Shown here: in pieces, positions 12,447-20,175 of the stretch | Layout of the letters: each line of letters opens with the position of its first letter | How positions within the stretch are numbered: position 1 is the first letter of the stretch | IMG/VR virus record: IMGVR_UViG_3300024928_000046 | Span: 1-30,828 of that record | Source of the DNA: a virus | Reading direction: 5' to 3' (one strand) | Length of the DNA stretch: 30,828 bases | The notes under the pieces: model-generated | Seen by the model: only the letters and a program-made list of their open reading frames with translations | The model's database searches: none | Told to the model about the DNA's origin: nothing | Translations under genes and position numbers: made by a program

Positions 12447-14210
12447 ATGCATCCCGCCTATATACAGCAGTTGGTAGGCATTGCCGACGCGGTGGCGGCG
12501 GCAGCTCACGGCGAGAAAGAAACGATTTATCAACGCGCTTGTCAGCAGCTTAGCACGAGCCGAGGCACGCTACTCAGGCACCTGAAACAAGTCGCCGTCA
12601 GTAAGCCGCGCAAGCGTCGGGCCGATGCCGGAACGGTTACGTTGAGTCAAGCCGATGCTGACATTATTTCGGCCTATTGCATGGAGGGCTACCGTAAAAA
12701 CAACCGCAAGATAACGTCACTAAAAGAGGCGATCCAAGTGCTGAGAGACAACGGGGAAATTATCGCAGCGACGTTGGATACGGCAACGGGTGAACTGGTG
12801 CCGCTGTCCGATTCGGCGATTGCTCACGGCTTGCGCACCTATAACCTGCATCCCGAGCAGCTGCGCCAGGCAACACCGCATACTAATTTGCAATCGCTGT
12901 ACCCTAACCATGTGTGGCAGGTCGATGGCTCTGTGTGCGTGATTTATTACCTGCCCGACGGCGGCAGCGAGCTAGTGGAGCTGGACGACGCTGTGCATTA
13001 CAAAAACAAGCCGCAAAATTTAAAGGCCATTGAGCAATTCCGGGTGATCCGCTATGTGGTCAGCGACCATGCCAGCGGGGTGATCCGCTACCGCTATTAC
13101 CCGCACTCAGAGAGCGGCGAGCATACCGTGCGGTTTTTAGCCTGGGCGATGGCCCCCAAGCCCGGCAATGATCCGTTTCACGGTGCGCCAATGATTGTGA
13201 TGGTCGATCCGGGCGCGACTTCAGGCGGCTTGGTGCGGCGGTTCTGCCAACGGATGGGTATTGAGCTGATCGTCAACAAGCGGCGCAATCCACGGGCCAA
13301 GGGCAGTGTGGAAAAGGGCAACCATTTGGTGGAAACATCGTTCGAGCAGGCATTGCGCTTTATGAAAAAACGCCCAGCCGATTTCGATCAGCTTAATGCC
13401 CTGGCGGAAACCTATCAGCTTTGGTGGAACGCGACCAAGGAGCACAGCAGGACTAAACGCACCCGGTTTGCGGTGTGGCTGACCATTACTGCCGAGCAGT
13501 TGCGCATTACCCCCAGTGCCGAGGTGTTGCTGAGTCTGGCAACGGATGAGCCGATTAAGCGCCAGGTACGCGGTGATTTAACCGTATCGTTTAAAAACCG
13601 GACGTGGAAAGTCGACCACGTCCCTGGCGTGTACGTAAAGAGCGACGTGTTTGTGCATTGGCACCCGTTTATGGTCGATACCGCGATGGCGGTGATCTGG
13701 GGCGAGGATGGGCAGGAGCAGCATATTGCGCTGTATGAAGATAATACCACTGCGCTGGGGTTTAGGCAGAGCGCGGCGGTGATCGGCCAGGAACACAAGG
13801 CCAAGCCGGACACGGTTGCGGACACCAACCGCAAGCGTATTCATCAGCTGTCCGCCGGTACCGACACGCTGGCCGCAACCGAGAAGAAGCGCGACAACAA
13901 GCATTACACGCCGTTTGATGGCCGGATTGATCCGCTGTTGGCGTCTAAGCAGGAACTGCCGACGTTTATGGCTAAGCGCGGCACGGCGCTGGGCATTCAG
14001 ACCCCGACTGTCGAGTTGCTGCGCAAGAATATAGTGCAGTCAGCTGTATGGCTAAAAGGGCGACTGGGCAGCGAATATCAGCCGGAGTTGCTTGCGGATG
14101 TGCAGGCACGGTTTCCCGAAGGAGCGACTGATGAGGATTTAGAAACGATGTTGGCTGATCTGGCGGCGGGTAGAGCTGCGACCGGTCGGGCTAAATTACA
14201 GGTGGTTTAA
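12447..14210 (+). CDS. A: Mu A-like DDE transposase
   Basis: 587 residues. It catalyses strand transfer of the phage ends for integration and replicative transposition. Residues 1-60 include a putative HTH (LSTSRGTLLRHLKQV). Residues 78-145 form a second DNA-binding part. The catalytic core has D160 (VWQVDGS), D254 (VMVDPGATSG) and E289 (PRAKGSVEKGNH): a D-D-35-E triad in an integrase-type fold, all three residues intact. After it comes a Mu transposase C-terminal beta domain near 365-440 (VDHVPGVYVKSDVFVHWHP). The C-terminal ~90 residues would contact the MuB-like ATPase. It lies far closer to B3/D3112-type transposases than to Mu A in layout. The end-binding sites were not located. Confidence 0.93.
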   Translation: MHPAYIQQLVGIADAVAAAAHGEKETIYQRACQQLSTSRGTLLRHLKQVAVSKPRKRRADAGTVTLSQADADIISAYCMEGYRKNNRKITSLKEAIQVLRDNGEIIAATLDTATGELVPLSDSAIAHGLRTYNLHPEQLRQATPHTNLQSLYPNHVWQVDGSVCVIYYLPDGGSELVELDDAVHYKNKPQNLKAIEQFRVIRYVVSDHASGVIRYRYYPHSESGEHTVRFLAWAMAPKPGNDPFHGAPMIVMVDPGATSGGLVRRFCQRMGIELIVNKRRNPRAKGSVEKGNHLVETSFEQALRFMKKRPADFDQLNALAETYQLWWNATKEHSRTKRTRFAVWLTITAEQLRITPSAEVLLSLATDEPIKRQVRGDLTVSFKNRTWKVDHVPGVYVKSDVFVHWHPFMVDTAMAVIWGEDGQEQHIALYEDNTTALGFRQSAAVIGQEHKAKPDTVADTNRKRIHQLSAGTDTLAATEKKRDNKHYTPFDGRIDPLLASKQELPTFMAKRGTALGIQTPTVELLRKNIVQSAVWLKGRLGSEYQPELLADVQARFPEGATDEDLETMLADLAAGRAATGRAKLQVV

Positions 14211-14234
14211 CCGTCATTAAACGAAGATAAAACG

Positions 14235-14411
14235 ATGGACAAAATTGATAAAAACAAAATTGAGCAATACATGCTGAATCATGAAATCAAAAGTGTTGAT
14301 GCAATGCTAAGGATGTTTACTGCAATGCAAAAAGCTTTACGGAATATTTCAATCGATATACAAAAATTACAGGAAAACGAGTGTTTGGAAGATGACTATG
14401 AATGGGATTAG
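14235..14411 (+). CDS. 58-residue helical protein, unknown
   Basis: Starts at the ATG at 14235 and is more AT-rich than its neighbours. The protein is a charged helix with a likely coiled coil (DKIDKNKIEQYMLNHEIKSV, then DAMLRMFTAMQKALRNISID, IQKLQENECLEDDYEWD). It lies between transposase and ATPase genes and is followed at once by a host-type repeat, so it may be a recent acquisition. No clear Shine-Dalgarno. No family recognised. Confidence 0.55.
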   Translation: MDKIDKNKIEQYMLNHEIKSVDAMLRMFTAMQKALRNISIDIQKLQENECLEDDYEWD

Positions 14412-14470
14412 TAGCACGTAGGATGTGCTGAACAGAGTGAAGCGCATCAATCGCGACCGATGCGCTAACC
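14412..14470. repeat. Intergenic repeat with GCGCATC hairpin
   Basis: Contains AGCGCATC (14441-14448) and GATGCGCT (14459-14466) as an 8-bp stem with a 10-base loop, preceded by GTAGGATGTGCTGAACAG. Sequences of this form (GTAGGATG...GAAGCGCATC...GATGCGCTAAC) are, from memory, a dispersed repeat in gammaproteobacterial genomes. Here it lies inside the phage early operon, so it was probably acquired from a host chromosome. Confidence 0.5.
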
Positions 14471-14494
14471 AATCAATACGAAAGAGATAAGAAC

Positions 14495-14725
14495 ATGGCT
14501 GAAAAGATAAAACCTCTATCGGAACACGCCAGAACGGAGCTGCGGCACATTAAAGCAAATCCGATGCCTCGTAACTCAGTTAATCCGGGCGAAGTAGGTC
14601 GGCTATTACGGGAATCGTTAGTCGAATCGGTGATGATGACTTCCCCGTTTCCTACACATAAAGGACGAGACATCGAGCATTTGAGGATTACCGATGCTGG
14701 GCTAATCGCTTTGACACACAACTAA
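14495..14725 (+). CDS. Small early protein, unknown
   Basis: 76 residues, with AAGAGATAAG upstream of the ATG. The region ARTELRHIKANPMPRNSVNP, then GEVGRLLRESLVESVMMTSP and HLRITDAGLIAL looks like a small winged-helix module: a turn followed by a beta-hairpin 'ITDAGL', as in many short phage proteins ending LTDAGRAAL. It shares the AAGAGATAAG leader motif with the following gene. Unknown function; a DNA-binding role is plausible. Confidence 0.65.
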   Translation: MAEKIKPLSEHARTELRHIKANPMPRNSVNPGEVGRLLRESLVESVMMTSPFPTHKGRDIEHLRITDAGLIALTHN

Positions 14726-14758
14726 CAACAACCCCACCTCAACCAAAGAGATAAGGCA

Positions 14759-14971
14759 ATGGCAAAAACAATCATCATCGAAGACCTCGATAAAAAGACA
14801 GAAAGCTTTGAAGTCAAGGTGCTTAAGTTTCAAACACCGGATGAACAGGATGCCGCTGACACGTCGGCAATATTAATCGGCGACCATCTCGCTGCCGCAT
14901 TGGCTCATAGCATTTCGAAGATGCAACCAAAGACGACAGCGTTACCCATGCAATCAGCGTCTCGACACTAA
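14759..14971 (+). CDS. Small early protein, unknown
   Basis: 70 residues, with AAGAGATAAG about 6 bases before the ATG and an end just 1 base before the MuB-like start. The sequence MAKTIIIEDLDKKTESFEVK VLKF has two beta strands; a helix (AAALAHSISKMQ) follows. No family recognised. Coupling to the ATPase gene suggests coexpression with transposition functions. Confidence 0.6.
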   Translation: MAKTIIIEDLDKKTESFEVKVLKFQTPDEQDAADTSAILIGDHLAAALAHSISKMQPKTTALPMQSASRH

Positions 14972-14972
14972 C

Positions 14973-16133
14973 ATGCTGGCGCTAAAAAACCTACTGCTAA
15001 GCAACGGCATCAGCCAAGCGCAACTGGCCCGCGATCTGATGGTATCGCCCGCTTTGATAGCACAGCTGTTGAATCATGAGAAATGGCCGACCAGCCTCGA
15101 TAAAAATAACCTGAAAGGCGTGATTACCGAAGTGCTGGCCAACCGAGAAATTGCCGTTGACGCGGCAATGTTTGAAGCGGTTGCGGATTCCGAGTCCGCG
15201 GCCTTTGTCACCCCCAACCCAGAGAGTATTGATATGTTACTACGCAAGCAAACCCTAACACCAGCGGCAAGAAAACATTTCGCGTTATTTCGCGATCCTT
15301 TTAATGAAGACGTGAACGATGCCGAGGATGTGTTTACCTCGCCGGACATCCGCTATGTGCGCGAGTATTTGTGGACCACGGCCCGGCATGGCGGCTTTGT
15401 CGCGGTGATCGGGGAAAGCGGTTCCGGCAAGACCACCTTGCGCCGCGATTTAAACGACCGCATTGCCCGCGAGGAAGCGCCGGTGATTGTAATCGAGCCG
15501 TATGTATTGGGCATGGAAGACAACGATGTGCGCGGCAAAACGCTAAAGGCTTCGGCGATTGCCGACAGCATTATCCTGACCTTGGCTCCGCAGGAGAAGC
15601 CCAGGATGTCGATGGAAGCCAAGAGCCGCCAATTGCATCGCATTCTGAGAGACAGCAAGCGGGCCGGATTCAACCACTGCCTGATTATTGAGGAGGCGCA
15701 CGGGCTGCCTATTGCCACGTTGAAGCACCTGAAGCGCTTTTTCGAGCTGGAGGACGGCTTTAAAAAGCTGCTGTCTATTGTGTTGATCGGCCAGACTGAG
15801 CTGAAAATAAAACTCAGCGAACGCGCGCCCGAGATACGGGAAGTGGTGCAACGCTGCGAGGTGGTCGAGCTGCCGTCCTTGGATGCGCAGTTGGATCAAT
15901 ACCTGGCATTTAAATTCCAGCGTATCGGTAAGGCCGTTGATGAGATATTGGACAAAGACGCGCTGGATGGCATCCGCGAGCGGCTGATTTTTTCTAAATC
16001 GACCAAAAACATGCGGGAATCGGTCAGCCTGATGTATCCGTTGATGATCAACAATCTGGTGACCGCATCGCTGAATATGGCGGCCACGCTGGGCTTACCT
16101 AAGGTGAGTTACGATTTGATTAAGGAGTCTTGA
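14973..16133 (+). CDS. B: Mu B-like AAA+ target-DNA activator
   Basis: 386 residues. MuB-type proteins bind target DNA as ATP-dependent filaments and deliver it to the transposase. Residues 1-45 contain an HTH (LLLSNGISQAQLARDLMVSP, ALIAQLLNHEKWP), as in Mu B. The AAA ATPase core has Walker A GESGSGKTT at 147-155, Walker B LIIEEAH at 237-243, a sensor-like VLIGQTELKIKLS near 268, and the arginine-containing VQRCEVVELPSLD. The AAA core resembles the ExeA type. It follows A after three small genes. Its product size is larger than Mu B (312) and closer to the B3/D3112 transposase-B group. Confidence 0.9.
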   Translation: MLALKNLLLSNGISQAQLARDLMVSPALIAQLLNHEKWPTSLDKNNLKGVITEVLANREIAVDAAMFEAVADSESAAFVTPNPESIDMLLRKQTLTPAARKHFALFRDPFNEDVNDAEDVFTSPDIRYVREYLWTTARHGGFVAVIGESGSGKTTLRRDLNDRIAREEAPVIVIEPYVLGMEDNDVRGKTLKASAIADSIILTLAPQEKPRMSMEAKSRQLHRILRDSKRAGFNHCLIIEEAHGLPIATLKHLKRFFELEDGFKKLLSIVLIGQTELKIKLSERAPEIREVVQRCEVVELPSLDAQLDQYLAFKFQRIGKAVDEILDKDALDGIRERLIFSKSTKNMRESVSLMYPLMINNLVTASLNMAATLGLPKVSYDLIKES

Positions 16134-16134
16134 G

Positions 16135-16293
16135 ATGACCAGAGCGACATTAATTAAAGCCAAGTTCAAAGCCCGGCCAAAGCTTGAGCTGCCGGCCAAT
16201 AAACGGTTTTTCAGGCGTCTTGGTAAACGTTTCGCGGCGCATCGACGTCTTTATATCGGACTCCAGGCCCCGCAGTTTGCCTGGATCAAATAG
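16135..16293 (+). CDS. 52-residue highly basic protein
   Basis: Starts 1 base after the ATPase stop, with AAGGAG about 8 bases upstream. About a third of its residues are Lys or Arg (MTRATLIKAKFKARPKLELP, FFRRLGKRFAAHRRLYIGLQ), suggesting nucleic-acid or membrane-surface binding. It ends AWIK. No known family. Position directly after B suggests a role in early replication or in modulating the transposase complex, as an inference only. Confidence 0.6.
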   Translation: MTRATLIKAKFKARPKLELPANKRFFRRLGKRFAAHRRLYIGLQAPQFAWIK

Positions 16294-16311
16294 TTTTTAC
16301 CGGAGATAACG

Positions 16312-16641
16312 ATGAAAAGCTATGAGCTCATCGGCACACACCACGATCCGGCAGCCGTTGAACAGGTTCGGCGGGTTGTTAACAAACTCGCTTTTCTGGG
16401 GCTGGTCATCATCAATGCGCAACCGGGCCGAACGCCATCCATCCAGGTGCAGCCTAATGCGGCCACGCGCCTGCTGGAGTCGGCCTATACCGGCCAGGGC
16501 AGCAAGGCCGGACAGATGTACCGGTCTTATGCGGCGGTGGTCGATGGGATAAAGATCGTTTGGCATAAGCCGATGCGGGCGCCGGAAGCATCGAAAGTCA
16601 TCCGCTGGCCGGGGCAAGGCTATCGCCGGGCTGCACGTTAA
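16312..16641 (+). CDS. Phage protein, unknown
   Basis: 109 residues from an ATG with CCGGAGATAACG upstream (GGAG at 7 bases). Residues 1-60 (AAVEQVRRVVNKLAFLGLVI, then INAQPGRTPSIQVQPNAATR) resemble a short alpha-beta domain. Residues 80-109 are basic. No recognised catalytic motif. In related phages the equivalent slot, between B and DUF3164, holds small genes of unknown role, so position gives little information. Confidence 0.65.
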   Translation: MKSYELIGTHHDPAAVEQVRRVVNKLAFLGLVIINAQPGRTPSIQVQPNAATRLLESAYTGQGSKAGQMYRSYAAVVDGIKIVWHKPMRAPEASKVIRWPGQGYRRAAR

Positions 16642-16676
16642 CCCTACCTACATTTTTTTAACCTGAGGAATACATG

Positions 16677-17294
16677 ATGTCAGAACAACACGAAATACCT
16701 GTCGGCTATCTAAAAAACAGTCTGGGCCATCTGGTGCCGCTGCAACTGGTCAGCGAGATCGATAAACTCCGCAATGATTTAGTGATGGAGATTATCGGCA
16801 AGGTCGCCGATTTGCGCGAGCTGCTGGGCGGGTTTAAGGCGGATACCTTCGGCGAAATACAGGCGTTTGCCGAATTGTCCGCCGAAAAATACCAGGTCAA
16901 GCTGGGCGGTATCAAGGGCAACGTCACGCTGTGCTCGTTCGACGGACGCTATCAGATCAAGGTGTCTCAGGCGGACATCAAGATATTCGATGAGCGCCTG
17001 CAAGCGGCTAAGAAGCTGGTCGATGACTGTATTCACCGCTGGGCTGAGGGCAGCCGGGTGGAGATTATCGCGTTGGTTGAGCACGCCTTCCAAACCGACC
17101 AGGAAGGCAAAATCAGCCTGGGCCGGATTTATACGCTGTTGCAATACGATATTCAGGATGCGCAATGGCAGTTGGCTATGCAGGCGCTGCGCGATTCCAT
17201 GCAGGTGGTCGGCACTAAAGCCTATTTGCGGATTTATGAGCGGAATACTGAGGGCAAGTTTGACCAGTTGGCGCTGGATATTGCGGGGGTATGA
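16677..17294 (+). CDS. DUF3164 protein of Mu-like phages
   Basis: 205 residues from the second ATG (16677), with GAGGA 7 bases upstream; the first ATG at 16674 is only 4 away. Family marks: IPVGYLKNSLGHLVPLQLVS, then a helical region and GNVTLCSFDGRYQIKVSQAD, IKIFDERLQAAKKLVDDCIH, FQTDQEGKISLGRIYTLLQY. DUF3164 proteins are widely conserved in the middle region of transposable phages and their function is unknown. It overlaps the following start by ATGA. Confidence 0.87.
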   Translation: MSEQHEIPVGYLKNSLGHLVPLQLVSEIDKLRNDLVMEIIGKVADLRELLGGFKADTFGEIQAFAELSAEKYQVKLGGIKGNVTLCSFDGRYQIKVSQADIKIFDERLQAAKKLVDDCIHRWAEGSRVEIIALVEHAFQTDQEGKISLGRIYTLLQYDIQDAQWQLAMQALRDSMQVVGTKAYLRIYERNTEGKFDQLALDIAGV

Positions 17295-17710
17295 GCATGA
17301 TCAATCAAAAAAATATAACCCGCCCGGAAATCGCAAAACTGTTGGGCATTTCCGCTCCCTCGCTGTGCAAACTGATCTCGATGAGTGATTTTACTATGCC
17401 TGGCCCCGTGGGTCGGCGCGGACGCGCGTTGGCATACAGCGAACCGGACATTATTGCCTGGATTGCGACTAAGCCCCTGTCCACGGTGCGCTGGCCGCAA
17501 TCGGAAAAAGCAGAGCCTGCGCCGCCATTGGATGCAGGCTGCGTCAGGCTGTTTTTGTCCGGGGGCGTGGGGGTATCAAAAGCGCAATACAACCGCAACC
17601 GGCTGCGCAAAATTGCCGCCAAACACGGCCGGGGTAAAACCCAGCGTGTCGAGGTAACCGGCAACGACGATTATCACGGCACACGCGATGCCTGGGCGGG
17701 GCTGGTGTAA
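17291..17710 (+). CDS. HTH protein (AlpA/MerR-like N-terminus)
   Basis: 139 residues, coupled by ATGA to the DUF3164 gene. Residues 7-50 (NITRPEIAKLLGISAPSLCK, then SDFTMPGPVGRRGRALAYSE, PDIIAWI) form an excisionase/AlpA-like winged helix. Residues 85-139 contain VRLFLSGGVGVSKAQYNRNR, then LRKIAAKHGRGKTQRVEVTG, a basic tail of unknown fold. The gene ends TAATG on the next start. It may regulate middle genes or bind DNA during replication; not assigned further. Confidence 0.68.
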   Translation: MSMINQKNITRPEIAKLLGISAPSLCKLISMSDFTMPGPVGRRGRALAYSEPDIIAWIATKPLSTVRWPQSEKAEPAPPLDAGCVRLFLSGGVGVSKAQYNRNRLRKIAAKHGRGKTQRVEVTGNDDYHGTRDAWAGLV

Positions 17711-18288
17711 TGTCCAATAACTGTTCGGTGTCATGCCCGTACTGCGGCAAGGACGTCGACATCATCCAATCCCTGGAGCTACAGGCGGGCAATGGTTGGG
17801 CGGCGCTGTTGTCAGAATTACCGATTAGCCTGATCGGTGCGCTGTTTCGCTACCTGGAGCTGTTTAAGCCGACTAAACAGGCGCTGCGCATGTCGCGGCG
17901 GCTGGCGCTGACCGAGGAGCTGATGCCGATGATCCGGTCTGGCCAACTGACCCGCAACGGCATTGTTTACGCGATGCCCGCGCAGGCTTGGGAAGCGGAA
18001 ATGATGCGGCTGGTCAGCAATAAACCCGCATCGTTAGTGCTGCCGCTGAAATCCAACGGTTATCTGCTGTCGATCATGGTCGGCCGGGTCGAGAAAAATC
18101 TGGCGGCGGAGGAAGCCAGACAGATCGAGGCGCAGCGCAACCGGGGACAGGTCGGCGTACAACACGGGATGCAATCGGTGGGTGCGGTGGTCGACAAAGC
18201 GGCGGCACCCAAACCGGAACCTAAACAAAAATCCGCCCCGCCGCAAGGCTGGCAGGGCAAAGCAAAGAGGCCATCACATGAATCGTAG
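17710..18288 (+). CDS. Middle-region protein with N-terminal CxxC, unknown
   Basis: 192 residues. The N-terminus NCSVSCPYCGKDVDI has CPYC, perhaps with Cys3 and Cys7 part of a metal site, but no second CxxC knuckle follows. Residues 20-115 are helical and basic in places (KQALRMSRRLALTEELMPMI). The C-terminal 40 residues are Ala/Pro/Lys-rich and disordered (KAAAPKPEPKQKSAPPQGWQ). TAATG-coupled upstream; the GemA start lies inside its last codons. Replication-loader-like roles have been suggested for similarly placed genes, but nothing here proves it. Confidence 0.65.
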   Translation: MSNNCSVSCPYCGKDVDIIQSLELQAGNGWAALLSELPISLIGALFRYLELFKPTKQALRMSRRLALTEELMPMIRSGQLTRNGIVYAMPAQAWEAEMMRLVSNKPASLVLPLKSNGYLLSIMVGRVEKNLAAEEARQIEAQRNRGQVGVQHGMQSVGAVVDKAAAPKPEPKQKSAPPQGWQGKAKRPSHES

Positions 18289-18754
18289 ACACTACACACC
18301 GCGCTCTGAGATAGACAATCGCAAAAACTACTATACTCTGCTGCAAGTCGGCAAAACCGATCTAGGCTGGGGCGACGAGTTCTATTACGGCATCTGGCTG
18401 CCGATGCAGGGCGCTACCCTGAAAAACGGCAAATACTCGGCTTCGACGCTGTCGATCGGCCAGTTGTGCCAGGCGGTCGAGACCATGAAAAAATCCGGCT
18501 TCAAGGTCAAGCACAGCAACGATAAGTCGGCGCGTAAGCTGGCCGGCGATGCGCAATCCCAGAAAATCCGCGCCTTGTGGCTGGACATGCACAACCAGGG
18601 CATTGTCCGTAATCCGTCCGAAGCCAGTTTGGCGGCCTATGTTAAGCGCTTGACCGGCGTTGAGGCGCTGCAATGGCTAACCACCGGGCAAGCCGGCGGG
18701 GTGATTGAGGCGCTGAAAAAATGGCAAAACCGCGTAAAGCCTGCTGCCGTATAA
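18278..18754 (+). CDS. gemA: GemA-like regulatory protein (DUF1018)
   Basis: 158 residues from the ATG at 18278, overlapping the preceding gene by 11 bases. Family marks of GemA: NRKNYYTLLQVGKTDLGWGD, EFYYGIWLPMQGA, then SASTLSIGQLCQAVETMKKS and a C-terminal region with KIRALWLDMHNQGIVRNPSE, FVKRLTG-type text (YVKRLTGVEALQWLTTGQA). In Mu, GemA alters host gene expression and DNA supercoiling; its biochemical role is not settled. It directly precedes the Mor gene (3-base gap), the same pairing as in Mu gemA-mor. Confidence 0.9.
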   Translation: MNRRHYTPRSEIDNRKNYYTLLQVGKTDLGWGDEFYYGIWLPMQGATLKNGKYSASTLSIGQLCQAVETMKKSGFKVKHSNDKSARKLAGDAQSQKIRALWLDMHNQGIVRNPSEASLAAYVKRLTGVEALQWLTTGQAGGVIEALKKWQNRVKPAAV

Positions 18755-18757
18755 GCT

Positions 18758-19159
18758 ATGTCTATCGCTCTGTTTGATTTTGATGATGCATTGATCCCGC
18801 GCCAACTGCGGGAGATTGCGGATAATACCGACCAGCGCACGGCGCTGGTGTTGCTGGAGCTGTATCCCGGCTCGCATGTGTATGTGCCGTCGGAACCGGT
18901 CGAAGGACATCGGCTGTTTGACCGGTTGACGTTGGCCGAGTTTAGCAAGCTGTGCGCGGTGTATGGCAAGTGCGTGTTGAAGATCGCCAGGGCGGATAAG
19001 GCGATACGCGAACAACGCAACCAGCGTATTTTGCAGGATTATTACGTCAACCGGATCAGCCAAGGTGACATCGCGATCAAATACGGCGTCACCGAGCGCA
19101 CCGTGACCACGATTTGTAATACGGTGGCGATTTCGCCGCAGATTGATTTATTCGAGTAA
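18758..19159 (+). CDS. mor: Mor-family middle/late transcription activator
   Basis: 133 residues of the Mor/C family. The N-terminal part (LFDFDDALIPRQLREIADNT, ALVLLELYPGSHVYVPSE) is a dimerisation domain. The C-terminal part carries the helix-turn-helix RILQDYYVNRISQGDIAIKY, GVTERTVTTICN, with recognition helix TERTVTTICN. In Mu, Mor activates Pm and then C drives late genes; no separate C gene is visible here, so Mor may serve both. It is the last gene of the rightward early/middle transcript, closed by the palindrome at 19166. Confidence 0.9.
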   Translation: MSIALFDFDDALIPRQLREIADNTDQRTALVLLELYPGSHVYVPSEPVEGHRLFDRLTLAEFSKLCAVYGKCVLKIARADKAIREQRNQRILQDYYVNRISQGDIAIKYGVTERTVTTICNTVAISPQIDLFE

Positions 19160-19165
19160 GTTAAT

Positions 19166-19194
19166 CTAGTTCCCACGCGCCGCGTGGGAACTAG
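19166..19194. terminator. Bidirectional palindrome between convergent genes
   Basis: A perfect 14-1-14 inverted repeat, arms CTAGTTCCCACGCG and CGCGTGGGAACTAG, between the Mor gene and the convergent exported-protein gene. Its distal CTAG supplies the TAG stop of the latter (19191-19193). Palindromes containing GTTCCCACGC are, from memory, common between genes in some gammaproteobacterial genomes, so it may be a captured host repeat serving as terminator. The T-tract is weak. Confidence 0.65.
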
Positions 19195-19841
19195 AAATTT
19201 ATTTCTTTTTCGACTCGCTCATCACGGTGGAAGCCTCTCATGATCAATTTATAGTTTGAACGTTGCTTGGCATCGAATACGTAATAAGTTTTATGAGTGA
19301 TTCCGGGCTCTACGTTCACGCTGCCTCCGTATGCATAGTGCATTTGATGCTCGGCATAAACGCGATAAGAAGAGGATTCATATTGCTGACCATCAGCCGT
19401 TAATACCAAGTTTGAATGAATAAATGCGGCTTTGTTGGTTGTATTTGTTGCTTCGAATTCAACCAGTACGAATACACCATTAGTTGGGTAGTGCGGATTG
19501 TCAGAGGCCCCTAACTGACTAAAGGCATGAACACTAAGGATGCTCCATTCAAATCCATCCAGCATAAATCGTTCATGCGGTTGATTAAAAGAGGGACCAT
19601 TAGCGGGAAATACTTGACGCCTTTGGAGTCTAACAGATGATCTCGCAGACCCAGTGGAATATTTACCGGCCAGATGACGTGCATTTTCAATGTTAATAAT
19701 GCCGTCCTGACGGCCTTTCCCCGTTGATAGACCTAAATCTCTATCTGTTTGGATAGGTGGTATGGAATCCGCGCCAGCCTCCCTTGAATGGCTTAAAGAG
19801 ATGCAAAGCGGCAGAAGCAAGAGGAATAAAGGTATTTTCAT
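19191..19841 (-). CDS. Exported protein, DUF4352-like (moron candidate)
   Basis: 216 residues with a type I signal peptide: MKIPLFLLLLPLCISLSHS, then mature sequence. Residues 80-216 form a beta-rich domain: GFEWSILSVHAFSQLGASDN, then GVFVLVEFEATNTTNKAAFI, VLTADGQQYESSSYRVY, PGITHKTYYVFDAKQRSNYK. This is the layout of DUF4352/telokin-like secreted domains. It is transcribed opposite to its neighbours, between Mor and the antirepressor, with a palindrome at its 3' end. That is the classic position of a moron gene expressed in the lysogen. No Shine-Dalgarno is visible. The role may be at the envelope of the lysogen; unknown. Confidence 0.75.
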   Translation of the reverse strand: MKIPLFLLLLPLCISLSHSREAGADSIPPIQTDRDLGLSTGKGRQDGIINIENARHLAGKYSTGSARSSVRLQRRQVFPANGPSFNQPHERFMLDGFEWSILSVHAFSQLGASDNPHYPTNGVFVLVEFEATNTTNKAAFIHSNLVLTADGQQYESSSYRVYAEHQMHYAYGGSVNVEPGITHKTYYVFDAKQRSNYKLIMRGFHRDERVEKEINF

Positions 19842-20175
19842 AGAAAGAATTAATATAGGCGTTTGGATATGTGTGAAGTCTAAAGCTAAGTAGTAAAAAT
19901 GTAAAAAATTGACAACCGCGCACGGTGCGGCTAAAGTTTACCCAGCACTCGCAACAAAAATCGGGCGAGTGTCGGGCTCTCACTCCCGCCGAAGTCAAAA
20001 GGTGCCAGCGCACCTTCAATGCGCTTTTTTTATGCCTGTCGTTTTTGTAATGATGGGCTGGCACAGGCCGCCCTCGGGCGGGCCGTTTCCTTTTGAGCGG
20101 TAGTGAGATCCTGTGTCAGTCCATCACCCAATCTCGCAGGTGATGGCATCTTTAATTTCAAAAGGAAAAAATATC
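19842..20175. promoter_or_regulatory. Gene-free regulatory gap before the lysis/antirepressor operon
   Basis: 334 bases without a convincing gene. It holds a sigma-70-like pair TTGACA (19909-19914) and TAAAGT (19932-19937) with 17-base spacing, pointing right. A GGTGCcagCGCACC hairpin follows at about 20000-20014, near a T7 tract (about 20027-20033) that suggests a terminator. CCGCCC-TC-GGGCGG lies at 20068-20081, and CCATCACC/GGTGATGG (20121-20146) forms an 8-bp stem in the leader, about 30 bases before the antirepressor start. The promoter plus early terminator plus leader stem would suit an attenuated operon. Confidence 0.5.

Noticed and set aside
12447-14210. Insertion-sequence transposase
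   Set aside because: The D-D-35-E core occurs in many IS families, but the adjacent MuB-like ATPase and the surrounding Mu-type genes fit a phage transposase, and no terminal inverted repeats flank it.
18182-18277. Upstream extension of the GemA gene by 32 codons
   Set aside because: It lies inside the preceding gene and reads as its shifted frame; the ATG at 18278 begins the family N-terminus.
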